This document shows positions 38,601-48,500 of a stretch of 64,000 bases of DNA, one piece after another. The stretch lies in assembly GCF_012641745.1 (NCBI RefSeq), contig NZ_WEHZ01000004.1, positions 1 to 64,000 of the forward strand, written 5' to 3'. This DNA is from Pseudoalteromonas peptidolytica (lineage in GTDB: Bacteria > Pseudomonadota > Gammaproteobacteria > Enterobacterales > Alteromonadaceae). Every line of letters starts with the position of its first letter. The first letter of the stretch is position 1. A program made the translations under genes and the position numbers. The notes beneath the pieces are model-generated. The model was given only the letters and a program-made list of their open reading frames with translations, was not told the origin of the DNA and did no database searches.

Positions 38601-41600
38601 GATCATTACCCGAGAGGCACAACATATTGCCGCGGTGATTGTTGAACCGGTACAAAGCCGTAATCCTGAAAATCAGCCTTGGGCGTTTTTACGTAAACTT
38701 CGTACGCTCACTGAAGCACACGGTATTGCCCTTATTTTTGATGAAATGATCACTGGCTTTAGAGCACATCCCGGTGGCGTTCAAGGTTTGCTTGGTATTA
38801 AGGCCGACATGGCAACCTACGGCAAAATCGTCGGTGGAGGTATGCCTATCGGTGTGGTCGCGGGGGCAGCCACCTATCTTGATGCCATTGACGGCGGCAA
38901 TTGGCAATACGGAGATGATTCTTACCCTTTGACCGATACCACCTTCTTCGCCGGAACTTTTTGTAAACACCCAATGACCATGGCAAGCGCCAAAGCGGTG
39001 TTGCAAGCGATTAAGTCGCAAGGTCCAGCGTTACAACAAGGGATCAACGACAAAACCGCGGCATTTAAAGCACATCTCAATGCGTTTTTTGAAACCCATG
39101 ATGTACCCATTCGAATAGAAGCGTTTGCCTCATTATTCCGTTTTCGCTTTTCGCAAAATCTTGATGTGTTCTTTTATGAAATGCTAGAGCGCGGTGTGTT
39201 TATCTGGGAAGGGCGTAACTGCTTTTTCAGCGCCGCCCATACAGATGAAGACATTGCTGCGGTGATAAACGCAGTTGAAGCCAGTGTACTTAGCTTAAAA
39301 CGTGCGGGTTATTTTGGTGAAGCGAGCCAAAGTGATGACGCCGCTGCATTTCCACTTAGCCATAGCCAGCAACAGCTATTAGCGCTGGCATTGACCTCAA
39401 GCGATGGAGCGAGCGCATATCAATTACAAGCGACGGTAAAGCTCTCCGGTAAGCTCGACTTAGCACGGCTGCAACAAGCTGTTACTGCGCTCTGCCGCGA
39501 CTTCCCAATCTTGCGTTTTGGTGTTGATAGTGAGCGCTTAATGCAATATTGCCGAGTGGAAAAAGCCGAGCTACATGTTGAGCCATGGAGCGAAGACGAC
39601 CAAGCAGCATTGCAGGCGCGGTTATCTGCACTGCGTTATCAACCGTTTGACTTTGCAAAAGACCCACTTTGTAGAGTGGCATTGTTGAGTGATGGCAAAG
39701 CGCAGCACTATTTAAGTGTGGTGGCCCATCATGTGATCTGCGATGGGCTGTCACTACAAATGGCGTTAGCAGCGATTGCTGAGCGCTACAATCAAGATGT
39801 AAAGCAAAATGAGGCGGCAAGTCGAGCGGTTTCCTTTAGCCACTACGTTGATAGCTTGCAGGCATATTCACATTCACCGGAAGCTGCCAAAAACCAAGCT
39901 TTTTGGCACCACTGCTTAGCCAGTTCAACTCCGCTTGAGCTGCCAAAATCAATGGCGGTGAGTGCGGCTTCATTCCAAGTTAATCAACTTACATTACCCA
40001 TTTCATCGAATGCAATCCGCAACACTGAGATCCTTGCCCAGTCTTTACGCTGTGGGCAATTTGCAACCATGCTTGCACTTTATTGCTTGTGGCTACACAA
40101 GTTAAGCGGCCAGACGGTAATAAGTGTCGGTGTGCCGGTATCAGATAAGCAGCGACTGGCATCACAGTTTGAGCCTGAGTTGCTCGACCAAGCGTTACTG
40201 GGCTATTGCACCAATATCTTACCCATGGTGGTTGATATAGCAGGCCTTAGCACTATCGGTGAGCTAGTACAGCGGGTGCAAAATATTTTACTTGATGCCT
40301 TTGATCATCAAACTCATCCATATGCAAGCCTTGCTGATGACCAGCTTATTCTACCTAGCACCTTGTTTAATCTAGATAAAGTTACCACTTTGCCGAGCTT
40401 TAACGGGCTGCAAGTTGAGGTGCAACCAAGTGTCGCTAAATTTGGCCAATTTGAACTGACGACAAATATGACCTGTATTGCGGGGCAGTGGTCACTGTTA
40501 GTGGAATATCACACTGCGCAATTTGATACTGAATTAATGACTCAGTATGTGGCTAAGTTTGTCCATTTGCTGTCGCAAGTTCAGAGTAGTACACCGATAG
40601 GGGCTCAAAATGAGCTGATGCAAAGTAGCGATGATGTGTATCGATTGGTTGAGTTGCCACTGCAACAAGAAAAATCGGTCAAAGTCGCGACGAGTTTCAT
40701 TGAAACGTGGCAGCACAATGTGTCGCGTTGCAGCAAGCGTACAGCATTGGTAACGGATGATGTGAGTCTCAGTTATGAAGCGCTAGATGCGCGTGTTAAT
40801 CAGCTCGCTCACTACTTGATGAAGCAACAGGTAACGCCTAATAGTATCGTGGCAGTAGCATTACCACGCAGGGCGGAGCTATTGATAGCACTTATGGCGG
40901 TGATGAAAGTAGGGGCGGCATTTTTACCACTTGACCTTACCTTTCCTGACGAGCGCATCGCGCATATTTTGCATGATGCCAAAGTGAAAGTTGTGCTGTG
41001 TGATGCCACCGGTGCGGAGTCTGCGTTATTCAACCATGGTGGTTTAAAGCGAGTCTGCATGGATAGCGATGCGGAAGAAATTGCCAAAAGTGCGACTCGC
41101 AGCCCAAGCTTACTAATTCAAGCTCAGCAGCGAGCATATGTGATTTATACCTCTGGCTCTACGGGGTTACCCAAAGGCGTTGAGGTCAATCACGGGGCAT
41201 TTGCTAATTTGCTTGCATCTATGTGTCGTGAGCCGGGGCTGGTGGCAGATGACCGCTTATTGGCTATCACCACGGTGGCATTTGATATTGCCTTGCTAGA
41301 ATTGTTTGGGCCATTACTGGTTGGTGCGTCTGTGGTGCTGGCAAGTGATGAAAGTATTAGCGATCCTGCTGTGCTTGGCGCGCTTATCGAGCAGCAACAA
41401 GTAACTGTAATGCAGGCAACGCCAACGTTATGGCAATTACTGCTAAATGCGGCGCCAGCATGTACCTCTGGCATCAAAGTGTGGAGTGGTGGTGAGCCTT
41501 TACCTCAGGCATTAGCCGAGCAGCTACTCAGCAACAGTAAAGCGCTTTATAACTTATACGGGCCAACCGAAACCACGATTTGGTCGGCGGTTGCACATAT

Positions 41601-42573
41601 CGATAATGCCGCAGAGGTAACCATTGGTAAAGCGATACAAAATACCAGCTTATTTGTGCTCCCAACCGAGGGTCATGGTGAAGGGCTACCTTTACCCGAT
41701 GGCGTATGGGGCGAGTTATACATTGGTGGTAGTGGCGTTGCTATGGGCTATTTACATCAAGCGGAGCTGACCCAGCAGCGCTTTATCAATCATCAATTTA
41801 CAGCTTCTATTAGCCGCCGTTTATACAAAACGGGAGACAAAGCGAGGCGTTTGGCTGATGGTCGTTTTGAAGTAAAAGGGCGCTTAGATAACCAAATTAA
41901 GCTTCATGGTCACCGCATAGAGCTTGGTGATATTAGCCATCACTTGGGGCGGATACTCAATAGCGGTGAAGTCGATGTTTGTGTGCAAACACTAGCAACA
42001 GGCTCTTGTCTATGTGGGTATATCGTTGATGATGGTGAGTTATCTACCGAGTGGTCTTCACCTCGGTTGCGCCAAGCGCTTGGTGAGTGGTTACCAAGTT
42101 ACATGGTGCCTGAGCATTTTGTCTGGTTAAGTCAGTGGCCGATGACGCCAAATGGTAAGCGCGACCGCAAAGCACTGCCAAAGCCTGTGACAGACGAAGC
42201 CTCAGAAATATGCACCTTGGCTCCCCGCACTGAAATAGAAAAACAGCTGCATCAGCACTATATCTCGCTACTCCCAGTTGAGCAGTTGGGCGTCACAGCA
42301 CGTTTTGTGGATAGCGGTGGCAATTCAGTGATTGGCATGCAGTTGGTATCGAGGCTCAACCAAGCTTTCAATATTAAATTGACCATTGGCGACATCTTTG
42401 AACATGCCTGTATTGCAGAGCTTGCCGAGTGTATAGAAGCGCTGAAACAAGCCCATGATGCCATGGCATTGGAAGCGCAAACTCCAAATGTAGAAAAAGT
42501 CAGTGATATTGTGAGCGATCGTGATTTGAGCGCTGCACTACGTGATAAATCCATGACGGAGATGGACTTGTAA
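32647..42573 (+). CDS. hybrid starter enzyme: FAAL-ACP-KS-AT-ACP-AMT-C-A-PCP (iturin/mycosubtilin-type)
   Basis: A 3308-residue megaenzyme numbered from the ATG at 32647; an upstream TTG at 32599 gives a less likely start. Domains in order: fatty-acyl-AMP ligase (~1-580, TSGSTGTPKG near 167), ACP (Ser637 in GVDSM), ketosynthase (~714-1135, Cys873 in DTACSSS), malonyl-type acyltransferase (~1225-1520, Ser1317 in SHSVGEY), ACP (Ser1626), PLP aminotransferase of the GSA type (~1795-2220, Lys2060 in YGKIVGGG), condensation (~2233-2650, HHVICDG at 2361), adenylation (~2682-3180) and PCP (~3195-3270, GGNS). There is no KR or DH, so the beta-keto group is left for transamination. The A-domain code read by eye, DILQWGLIWK, suggests Gly. 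The architecture matches MycA/ItuA closely, but with a built-in AT. Confidence 0.93.
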   Translation: MNTNIVTILAGLARTRSQDIAYQYFYDEALPSKTISYQELHARAASIAEVLSEYFEPGDRALLLYNSGFEFIEAFFGCLYAGIIAVPVYPPKKNQNVDRLRAIIEDAGAKGALTSEKINEIAKPLLDAEPSLAKLALFTTDNIALKSTTQQWPRADIHGEQLAFLQYTSGSTGTPKGVIVTHNNILDNQALMKEAFGHDNNSSVVSWLPHFHDMGLIFGIMHPIYIGATAALMNPAYFLQKPLRWLKLLSQTKALTSSAPNFAYDLCVDTVKDEDLKDLDLSHWRSALNGAEPVRASTLERFYQKFKVCGLQRASIAPCYGMAETTLFATGGRLLEKPRILRIDAAKLQQGKAEQVADEGTIDAFYALGEADDQQPYYAVSSGVSWGEHRIAIVNPESCEARDDGETGEIWVTGPSVAKGYWNNPAATEATFHARIKGADQRDYLRTGDLGFIQRGELFVTGRAKDVLIFRGKNYYPQDIELTVTEASDSLEQNGGAAFSVAANGDEERLVIVQQVKRTALRKLNAEQVLQQITAAIVEHHGITPYDIVLIKPGRIHKTSSGKIQRQENKRSYLAGNFEAIARAREAAVLQQAETPSSSSSLQQIQRLLQELVAQEIDKSARSLDIDAPFLALGVDSMKAVRISGELMEVHQLDLEPTVLYEYPSIRELAQYLSQFSTFAQALGQTELNESKGTTQQANKKQASRRTAHIADTDIAVIGMACLYPSANGLEAFWQLLCQQGDGITTPDPKRQQLCPNLEADRLGGYLECIDEFDAALFGISPLEAKHIDPQHRLLLQTAYHAIQNAGYQPATLAGSDIGVYVGISQNDYFLLSQQQQKSTAYLGTGTALSIAANRISYSFNFTGPSVAIDTACSSSLVALHHAIQALRNRETNAALVAGVNLILSDDVTKACENAQMLAADGHCKTFSQAADGYVRSEGVGVVMLKPLQQAMADNDPIVGVLKGSAINQDGRSNGITAPNSAAQQAVINAALDNAKMQAGDIHYVETHGTGTELGDPIEITALNRTYGEHHSRHDPVILGAVKANIGHLESGAGIAGLIKTLLCLQHGQIPAQRYSEVLNPHIPWQKLPFIVPQSTQAWPVQQGGVRAAGLSSFGFGGTNAHVICAQAPVSKPYTQAEVTPPSCYLLPLAAKSKAALQQLAGHYSERLLSLTPQAFDDFCAQNAEQVPLKGVHKTFSSVSREALIAQLNSPIIAEQSSANTPPEVAFLFTGQGSQSPLMAHSLYQYHAVFRGHLDDIDNLVGERFGARLLDVLFDQKHSELLAQTRWTQVSLFAVEYSVANLLIHFGVKPSQLLSHSVGEYAAACIAGVFSLRDGVELIAARGQLMHELPIKGSMIAARCDEVAARNCLNEIQGQVVISAFHGEAGVVFSGAEEAISALSDVLAAQQIKVTSLHTANAFHSALMSPMLDAFREVAEQVSFQQPKLPFVSSMTGQVETARIATAEYWVEQIMAPVRFVDCVTELESLEYGLAIELGPKPILSGLIQENSNNKALNYAHVLHPKGDDCMRFAECLGTYLDLGGALKWQQVYGNRPNARVSLPQYPFDCSSYWVFGTEQSQPEALTVVDTSDRDAQIRSFVLNTLAGLLLMPAEAIQTNLPLLEMGVDSLMIMQAVRVYEREFGLEFSVRQFYQELSDVDKLVAYIQHHSDYLKAPQGSQQAGSLPSPVSVTTDTPKGSAVEADSHTLVAICQAQLQAASTVTNAEARAALEAVVGQQLRHIQGVKIENSAVTTTATVVSKPQLSSAQSVLPGAQQKQVQHANSSPAIRQHLAALSDSYIAKTHSSKALVNEYRARLADCRASAGFRLSSKELLYPVFSKRCEGAYIWDIDDNRYIDITMDFGTNLFGHNPDFIKAALAQQLEAGMQLGLASPDAPEVAALICELTGLERVSFCNSGTEAVMTALRLARTVTKRDKIVQFSGAYHGHYDGTLATESPEHGVEAMCAGVRYGAIADNLVLPYGDDEALEIITREAQHIAAVIVEPVQSRNPENQPWAFLRKLRTLTEAHGIALIFDEMITGFRAHPGGVQGLLGIKADMATYGKIVGGGMPIGVVAGAATYLDAIDGGNWQYGDDSYPLTDTTFFAGTFCKHPMTMASAKAVLQAIKSQGPALQQGINDKTAAFKAHLNAFFETHDVPIRIEAFASLFRFRFSQNLDVFFYEMLERGVFIWEGRNCFFSAAHTDEDIAAVINAVEASVLSLKRAGYFGEASQSDDAAAFPLSHSQQQLLALALTSSDGASAYQLQATVKLSGKLDLARLQQAVTALCRDFPILRFGVDSERLMQYCRVEKAELHVEPWSEDDQAALQARLSALRYQPFDFAKDPLCRVALLSDGKAQHYLSVVAHHVICDGLSLQMALAAIAERYNQDVKQNEAASRAVSFSHYVDSLQAYSHSPEAAKNQAFWHHCLASSTPLELPKSMAVSAASFQVNQLTLPISSNAIRNTEILAQSLRCGQFATMLALYCLWLHKLSGQTVISVGVPVSDKQRLASQFEPELLDQALLGYCTNILPMVVDIAGLSTIGELVQRVQNILLDAFDHQTHPYASLADDQLILPSTLFNLDKVTTLPSFNGLQVEVQPSVAKFGQFELTTNMTCIAGQWSLLVEYHTAQFDTELMTQYVAKFVHLLSQVQSSTPIGAQNELMQSSDDVYRLVELPLQQEKSVKVATSFIETWQHNVSRCSKRTALVTDDVSLSYEALDARVNQLAHYLMKQQVTPNSIVAVALPRRAELLIALMAVMKVGAAFLPLDLTFPDERIAHILHDAKVKVVLCDATGAESALFNHGGLKRVCMDSDAEEIAKSATRSPSLLIQAQQRAYVIYTSGSTGLPKGVEVNHGAFANLLASMCREPGLVADDRLLAITTVAFDIALLELFGPLLVGASVVLASDESISDPAVLGALIEQQQVTVMQATPTLWQLLLNAAPACTSGIKVWSGGEPLPQALAEQLLSNSKALYNLYGPTETTIWSAVAHIDNAAEVTIGKAIQNTSLFVLPTEGHGEGLPLPDGVWGELYIGGSGVAMGYLHQAELTQQRFINHQFTASISRRLYKTGDKARRLADGRFEVKGRLDNQIKLHGHRIELGDISHHLGRILNSGEVDVCVQTLATGSCLCGYIVDDGELSTEWSSPRLRQALGEWLPSYMVPEHFVWLSQWPMTPNGKRDRKALPKPVTDEASEICTLAPRTEIEKQLHQHYISLLPVEQLGVTARFVDSGGNSVIGMQLVSRLNQAFNIKLTIGDIFEHACIAELAECIEALKQAHDAMALEAQTPNVEKVSDIVSDRDLSAALRDKSMTEMDL

Positions 42574-45500
42574 TGATGGATAACTTTGCAATAAAACAGT
42601 GGTTAGATAAGCTTGATCGTCAACAGATTTATGTTTATTTACAGCAGGATAAATTAAAACTTAGAACACCGCTTGGGCAAGTGCCTGAGGGTATTCTGGA
42701 TAAGATAAAGACACACAAAACTGCGCTTATCACCTACCTTCAGGGGCAACAAAAGCAATCTACCGCGCTATCTGCTGCGCAGCAAAGAATGTGGTTTATT
42801 GATAAGTATGAAGGAGGCACTGCGGCGTACAATATGGCAGGGCTAGTTAAATTATCGCAGCCATTTTTAGTCACGGATATTGAACAAGCCTTGAACCGCT
42901 TGGTAGCTAAGCACGATATTTTAAGAGCAAGATTTACCACGGTTGAAGGGAAGGTGGTTCAGCAAATTGAACCTGCCGAGGCGATGAAAATTGCGGTGAT
43001 GAGCGTTAATGAGGACGCGCTGCCCAATCAGCTGCCTGAGTCGATTAAACAGGCGGTGCGCTATCAGTTTGATCTTGCCAGCGAGTCGTTACTACAAGTG
43101 ACGGCATTAGTGCGCAACTCTCACACCGCTTGTCGCTGGTTACTAATAAATATGCACCATATTATTAGTGATGGTTGGAGCGTGACTGTGTTTATTAACG
43201 CGCTGCTACGTGAACTAACCGAGGAGCCTCTTGACTCTCCAGTATTACAGTATGGGGATTATGTGCACTGGGAGCAGCAATTAAGACAATCCCCAGACTA
43301 TCAACAACAATTGGCTTATTGGACTGAGCAGTTAGAGGCATTTACACCGTTTGAATTACCCACCAGCTATCCCAGGAAAAAAGAGAAGCAGTACCAAGGT
43401 GGCACAGTTCGTTGTTCGTTTAACGCAGAGCAAATACAACGATTAGATAAAGCTTGCCACAGCGATGGCGTAACACATTTTACCGCCTTGCTGGGCGTGT
43501 TTTACATCTTGCTTTATCGCTACAGTGAGCAAGCCGATATTACCTTAGGGGTGCCGGTTGCAAATCGTCAGCAAAGCGAGTTTGAAACTATGCTTGGCTG
43601 CTTTATTAATACCTTGCCATTGCGAATGCAGATAAACGGTGAACACTCCATAAGTGAGGCGATTAAGGCACTACAAGGTCAAGTATTGCAAGGGCTTAGT
43701 AATCAAAACGCTGCCGTAGAAGACATCATTGAAGCGCTAGAGCTACCCAAATCCGCCGCGCATTCCGCCTTGTTTCAAGTGTTATTTAACTACAATGGTG
43801 TGGCAAGTAATAAGGTGTCGGTAAATAACCAATTAGAAGCCGAGTTAATTGCTCTTGATAATGGCACTGCGAAATTTGACTTAACCCTATCTGTTGATGA
43901 TACAGATGATGCCTTTGTGTGTGACTTTGTTTATGCAACAGGGCTTTATAAGCATGTGCTTATTCAGCAATTTGCCGATGATTATTTGGCACTCGTCCAG
44001 TGCTACTGTGCTAAAGAAACGCTGCCGATTGATGACTTGGTGCTCAAATCAACGAGCGTATCGGCAAAGGCGGCGGATATCAATCACAACATCAGCCAGC
44101 CGGCGCTTGTGCCTCAAGCAATCAGAGATATAGCGCAAATTCAAGGTGAGGCGATTGCAGTGGTTGTGCCAAATACCAATGGCGAAGCATCACGCACCCT
44201 GACGTATCAGCAGCTACAAGATCAAAGCCTACAAATTGCCAACAACTTAGATGCTCCAGCGTCAATCATTGCGCTAATAACTACGGGTGATATGAGTGAC
44301 ATTGTCACTATGCTTGGCGTAATGCAAAGTGGCCGCGCGTATCTACCTATTGATGGCAATATGCCCACTGCAAGAGCGCTACAAATGCTAGGGCAAGCTG
44401 AGTGTAATACGGTGGTGGTAAGTGTCGAAACGCCTCTTTGCCAAGCGCTACATGAAGCTGACATCCAGGTTATTAAATATAGTGAGCTGAACCAAAACAA
44501 AGGAGCGCCGCAGCAAACTTATTCACCAAGTTTTGATGATAGCGCGTATGTGCTGTTTACTTCTGGCTCTACTGGTGTGCCCAAAGGGGTTGAGATCAGC
44601 CATGGCGCGCTGAGCCACTATTGCAGCAGTATTGCGGCGAGATTGAGTTACAACCAAGATACGCGAGCGGGCGTGGTCACAGGACTTGCCACTGACTTGT
44701 GCTTAACGGCTGTGTATCCGGTGCTTACTCATGGCGGCACTGTGGTGTTGACTCTTGCAAGCCAAGCGCCAGAGCCTGCCCAAATCGCAGCCAAGTTAGT
44801 GGCTGAGCAAGTTAACTTAATAAAATTAACCCCTTCTTTTGCCACCGTGCTGTTGCCTCAGTTTACGGAGCAAAAGCCCGCTATTTCGCAGTGGGTGTTA
44901 GGTGGAGAAGCGTTAGGTGAGCAGCTTGTTGATAGCATTCGCGCGCTGACGCCCGCGGCGCGTATTTTCAACCATTATGGTCCGACGGAGGCTTGTGTTG
45001 GGGTGATTTGTCATGAAGTGACTGACAGCAAGCTAACCGGCCACAGTTACCCAATCGGTACGCCTTTGACACATGTTGCTACCTGCGTACTCAACAAACA
45101 GGGGAAGCTAACACCCGCAGGTATGCCCGGTGAGCTCTATATTGGCGGGCCGAGCCTCGCCAAAGGGTATATAAATGCGCCTTTAGAGACCGCAGCTCAG
45201 TTTACAAGTAGCTTGCAACATAGTGTCCAATGCGCGCGTTTTTATCGCAGTGGTGATAGCGTTAGGCTGAATGCGAGCGGCGAGCTTGAATTTCTCGGTA
45301 GAATTGACAAACAAGCGAAAATTCGCGGTTACCGCGTTGACCTTAATGAAATAGAAGCTGCACTGGTGGCGCTTGATGAGGTATCGCAGGCTGCAGTCGT
45401 GGTGCGCAAGCTCGGCAAACAAGATGCCTTGGTTGCTTTTGTGGTAAGTATTGATGGCAGCCAGTGCGCCGCAACTAATCTGCGCGAGGCTATCCGCCAA

Positions 45501-48500
45501 GGCTTGAAGCGTCGCTTGCCTGAGCCGATGATCCCAAGCTGGATAGAGCTTTGCCAGCACTTACCCACCCTGAGTAATGGCAAGATAGACCGCCAACAAT
45601 TACAGTCTTTGGCATTAACTTCTCAAAGCCAAAGTAGTGAAGTGACAAGTGCGTTGCAGCGACAGTTAATCGCGCTCTATCAAACCTTAACAGGCGCACC
45701 AGAAGTGGGGCTGCACGATAGCTTTTTCAGTATTGGTGGTCACTCTTTATTGGCAATGCAATTGCTCAATGAGCTAAGAGCTCAGCTCTCAGTGGAGGTG
45801 AGCTTAAAGCAAGTATTTGCCAATCCTAGCGTATTTGAGCTAAGTGAGATGTTGGCTAACTCTCAGTCTCAAGCTTCATTACCAAGTCTACAACCTGCAC
45901 CATCACAGCCCAATTATCCTTTGTCATTTGCACAGCGGCGCTTATGGTTTGTTGATCAACTGCAAGGGCACAGCAACCAGTATAATCTCCAGGGCATATT
46001 TCAATTAAAAGGCAAGCTGAATGCTGAGGCCTTAGAGCAAGCCTTTATGACTGTGATTAAGCAACATCCGGTCTGGGCGTTTAATTACCATCAAAATGCG
46101 CAAGGAGAGCCATATCAAAGCGTTAATCTTGATGCTCGATTTGCCTTGGTTAAGCACGACTGGACTGATAAATCCGCTGAGCAACAAGCGCATGCGTTAG
46201 AGCAGGCTATCGCAGAAGATTACGCAACCAGCTTCGATTTAAGCCGTGATTTGATGCTACGCGCCAGTCTTTATCAACAAGAGGCGATGCAGGCTACCCT
46301 TGTGATCACCTTACATCATATCGCAGCCGATGGTTGGTCTATTGCTTGTTTGAGCGAAGCGTTAGAACAGGCATACAAAGCAGCGCTCAGTGGCGACACC
46401 CCAACATTGCAAGAGGTGCATTATGTTGATTATGTAATGTGGCAACAGCAGCTGGAGCAGAGTTCGCTATGGCAACAGGAGCTCGATTATTGGCGTATGC
46501 AATTACAAGGTCTGCCCAAGGTGCATGAACTACCGCTTGATTACCGCAGAGAGGCAACAACTTCTGCGCGCGGCGCGTTAGTGATTGAGCCCATACCAGC
46601 AGCGCTGGTCAGTGCGCTTCGAGCGTATCAAACTCGCTCAGGGCAAACCTTATTCGTGTTACTGCAAACGCTATTTTCCTTGTGGTTAAGCCGCTTTTCT
46701 CAACAGCGCGACGTGGTTGTCGGGACGCCGGTATCAGGGCGTCACCTTAAAGCATTTGAAAGTATGATTGGTAACTTTATCAATACCTTAGTGCTTAGGA
46801 GCAAGTGGAGCGAAGACACCACCTTTACCCAAGCGCTACAGCAAACTCAAGGCTTACTAAACGACGCGTTGCAACACCAACATATTCCCTTCGATGTGTT
46901 AGTGGATGAGCTAGACATTGAACGCTCAAGCACTCAACATCCGCTGCATCAAATCGTGTTTCGGGTAAATAATCAGGTAAATGAAAACCTTACGCTAGAA
47001 CAATTGGAAGTGACGCCTTGCCAAAGTAAAGTACGCGGTGCCAAACTAGATTTGGAAGTTGCAGTGATAGATGAGGGGGATGTACTCACCGTTGAATGGC
47101 TTTATGACAGTAACTTGTGGCAAGAAGCGAGTGTAGTTAGTTTCCATCAGCAGTTTTGTTATGTGTTATCGCAATGCCTTGCAGAGCCAAATGTCCCGTT
47201 GTCAGCATTGTCATTGTGGCCCGCTGAGCAGCAGTTAGCGCTATTAAAACAGCAGCAAAGTGTTGCAGTAGAAGTGACAGAGCAACAGCCATGGGTGGCT
47301 CAGTTTAGTCAAGCAGCTCTTCAGGCTCCACTACAGACTGCGGTGCGCATGGGGGAGTTCTCTTGTAGTTATCTCACCTTAGAAAAATGCGCGAATCAAC
47401 TTGCTAATAGCTTATTAGAAATGGCATTTGCCGAGCAAAGTCGCATTGCTATTTTACTGCCATCTTCCAGTTACATGGTGGCTGCGGTGCTGGCAATATT
47501 AAAAGCGCGCCATATCTATGTGCCCATTCATCATGACACGCCAACCGATACCTTAGCCTACATCATGAATGATGCAGACATCGTATTGACGCTGGCACTA
47601 AGTGAAGATGCCGAGCGCTTGATTGAAGCCGGGAGTGACTTTTTGTTGCTTGATGATTTGTTTGAAGCCGAGGGGAATTTTGCGTTTTACGATACCAGTT
47701 TGTTGGTAGATGAAGACGCTGCTGCATTTAAAGAGGCCGAGCTTGCTTATGTTATTTATACCTCAGGTTCAACTGGGCAGCCAAAAGGGGTGCCCATTAG
47801 TCATAGCAACCTCAATAATTATCTGCGTTTTGCGTCTCAGCGTTACCTGCCACAATCCGGCGATATAACCAAAGCTGTACTTAGTACACCGCTGGCGTTT
47901 GATGCGACGGTGACCGCCTTAGTGCCTATTTTAATGCGAGGCGGAGAGCTTGAGCTGCTTCCCTCGGGGGCTGAATTGTTGCCTGCATTACATGAACAGA
48001 TTTTTGCCGCGACGGAAGCTAAATTATTCAAGTTAACACCAGCTCATTTACGCGCGGTATTGGCATTAAGTGACGCACAAACTTATAGCAATATTGCTCA
48101 CCGATTTGTGGTTGGCGGTGAAGGGCTGAGCGCAGCCTTGGTTGATAAGCTGATGGATAAGCTCCCTAATGCTCAGTGGATAAACGAATATGGCCCAACT
48201 GAGGCAACAGTCGGCTGTAGTATCTATGCTGTAAGCCGTGAGTCGCGCCACTTGTTAGCGGGTCATGAGGAAGTGCCGATTGGTCATGCTATTGATAATA
48301 TGACCCTTGCAGTGGTCGACGAGTTTGGCCAGCTGGCTTTACCTAATATGCCCGGAGAGCTTTGGCTTGCGGGAGATGGGGTGTGTGAAGGCTATATTAA
48401 TCTCGCGAGTGTGACGCAAACACGCTTTGTTGAGCAAGCAGTGTCTACGTCTGGTACTTCAAGCATGCGTTGGTATCGCAGTGGCGACAAGGCAAAGTGG

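Noticed and set aside
34913-41477. Minus-strand and frame-shifted open frames within the starter enzyme gene
   Set aside because: All are shadows of the PKS/NRPS gene. None has an initiation signal or a recognisable domain.
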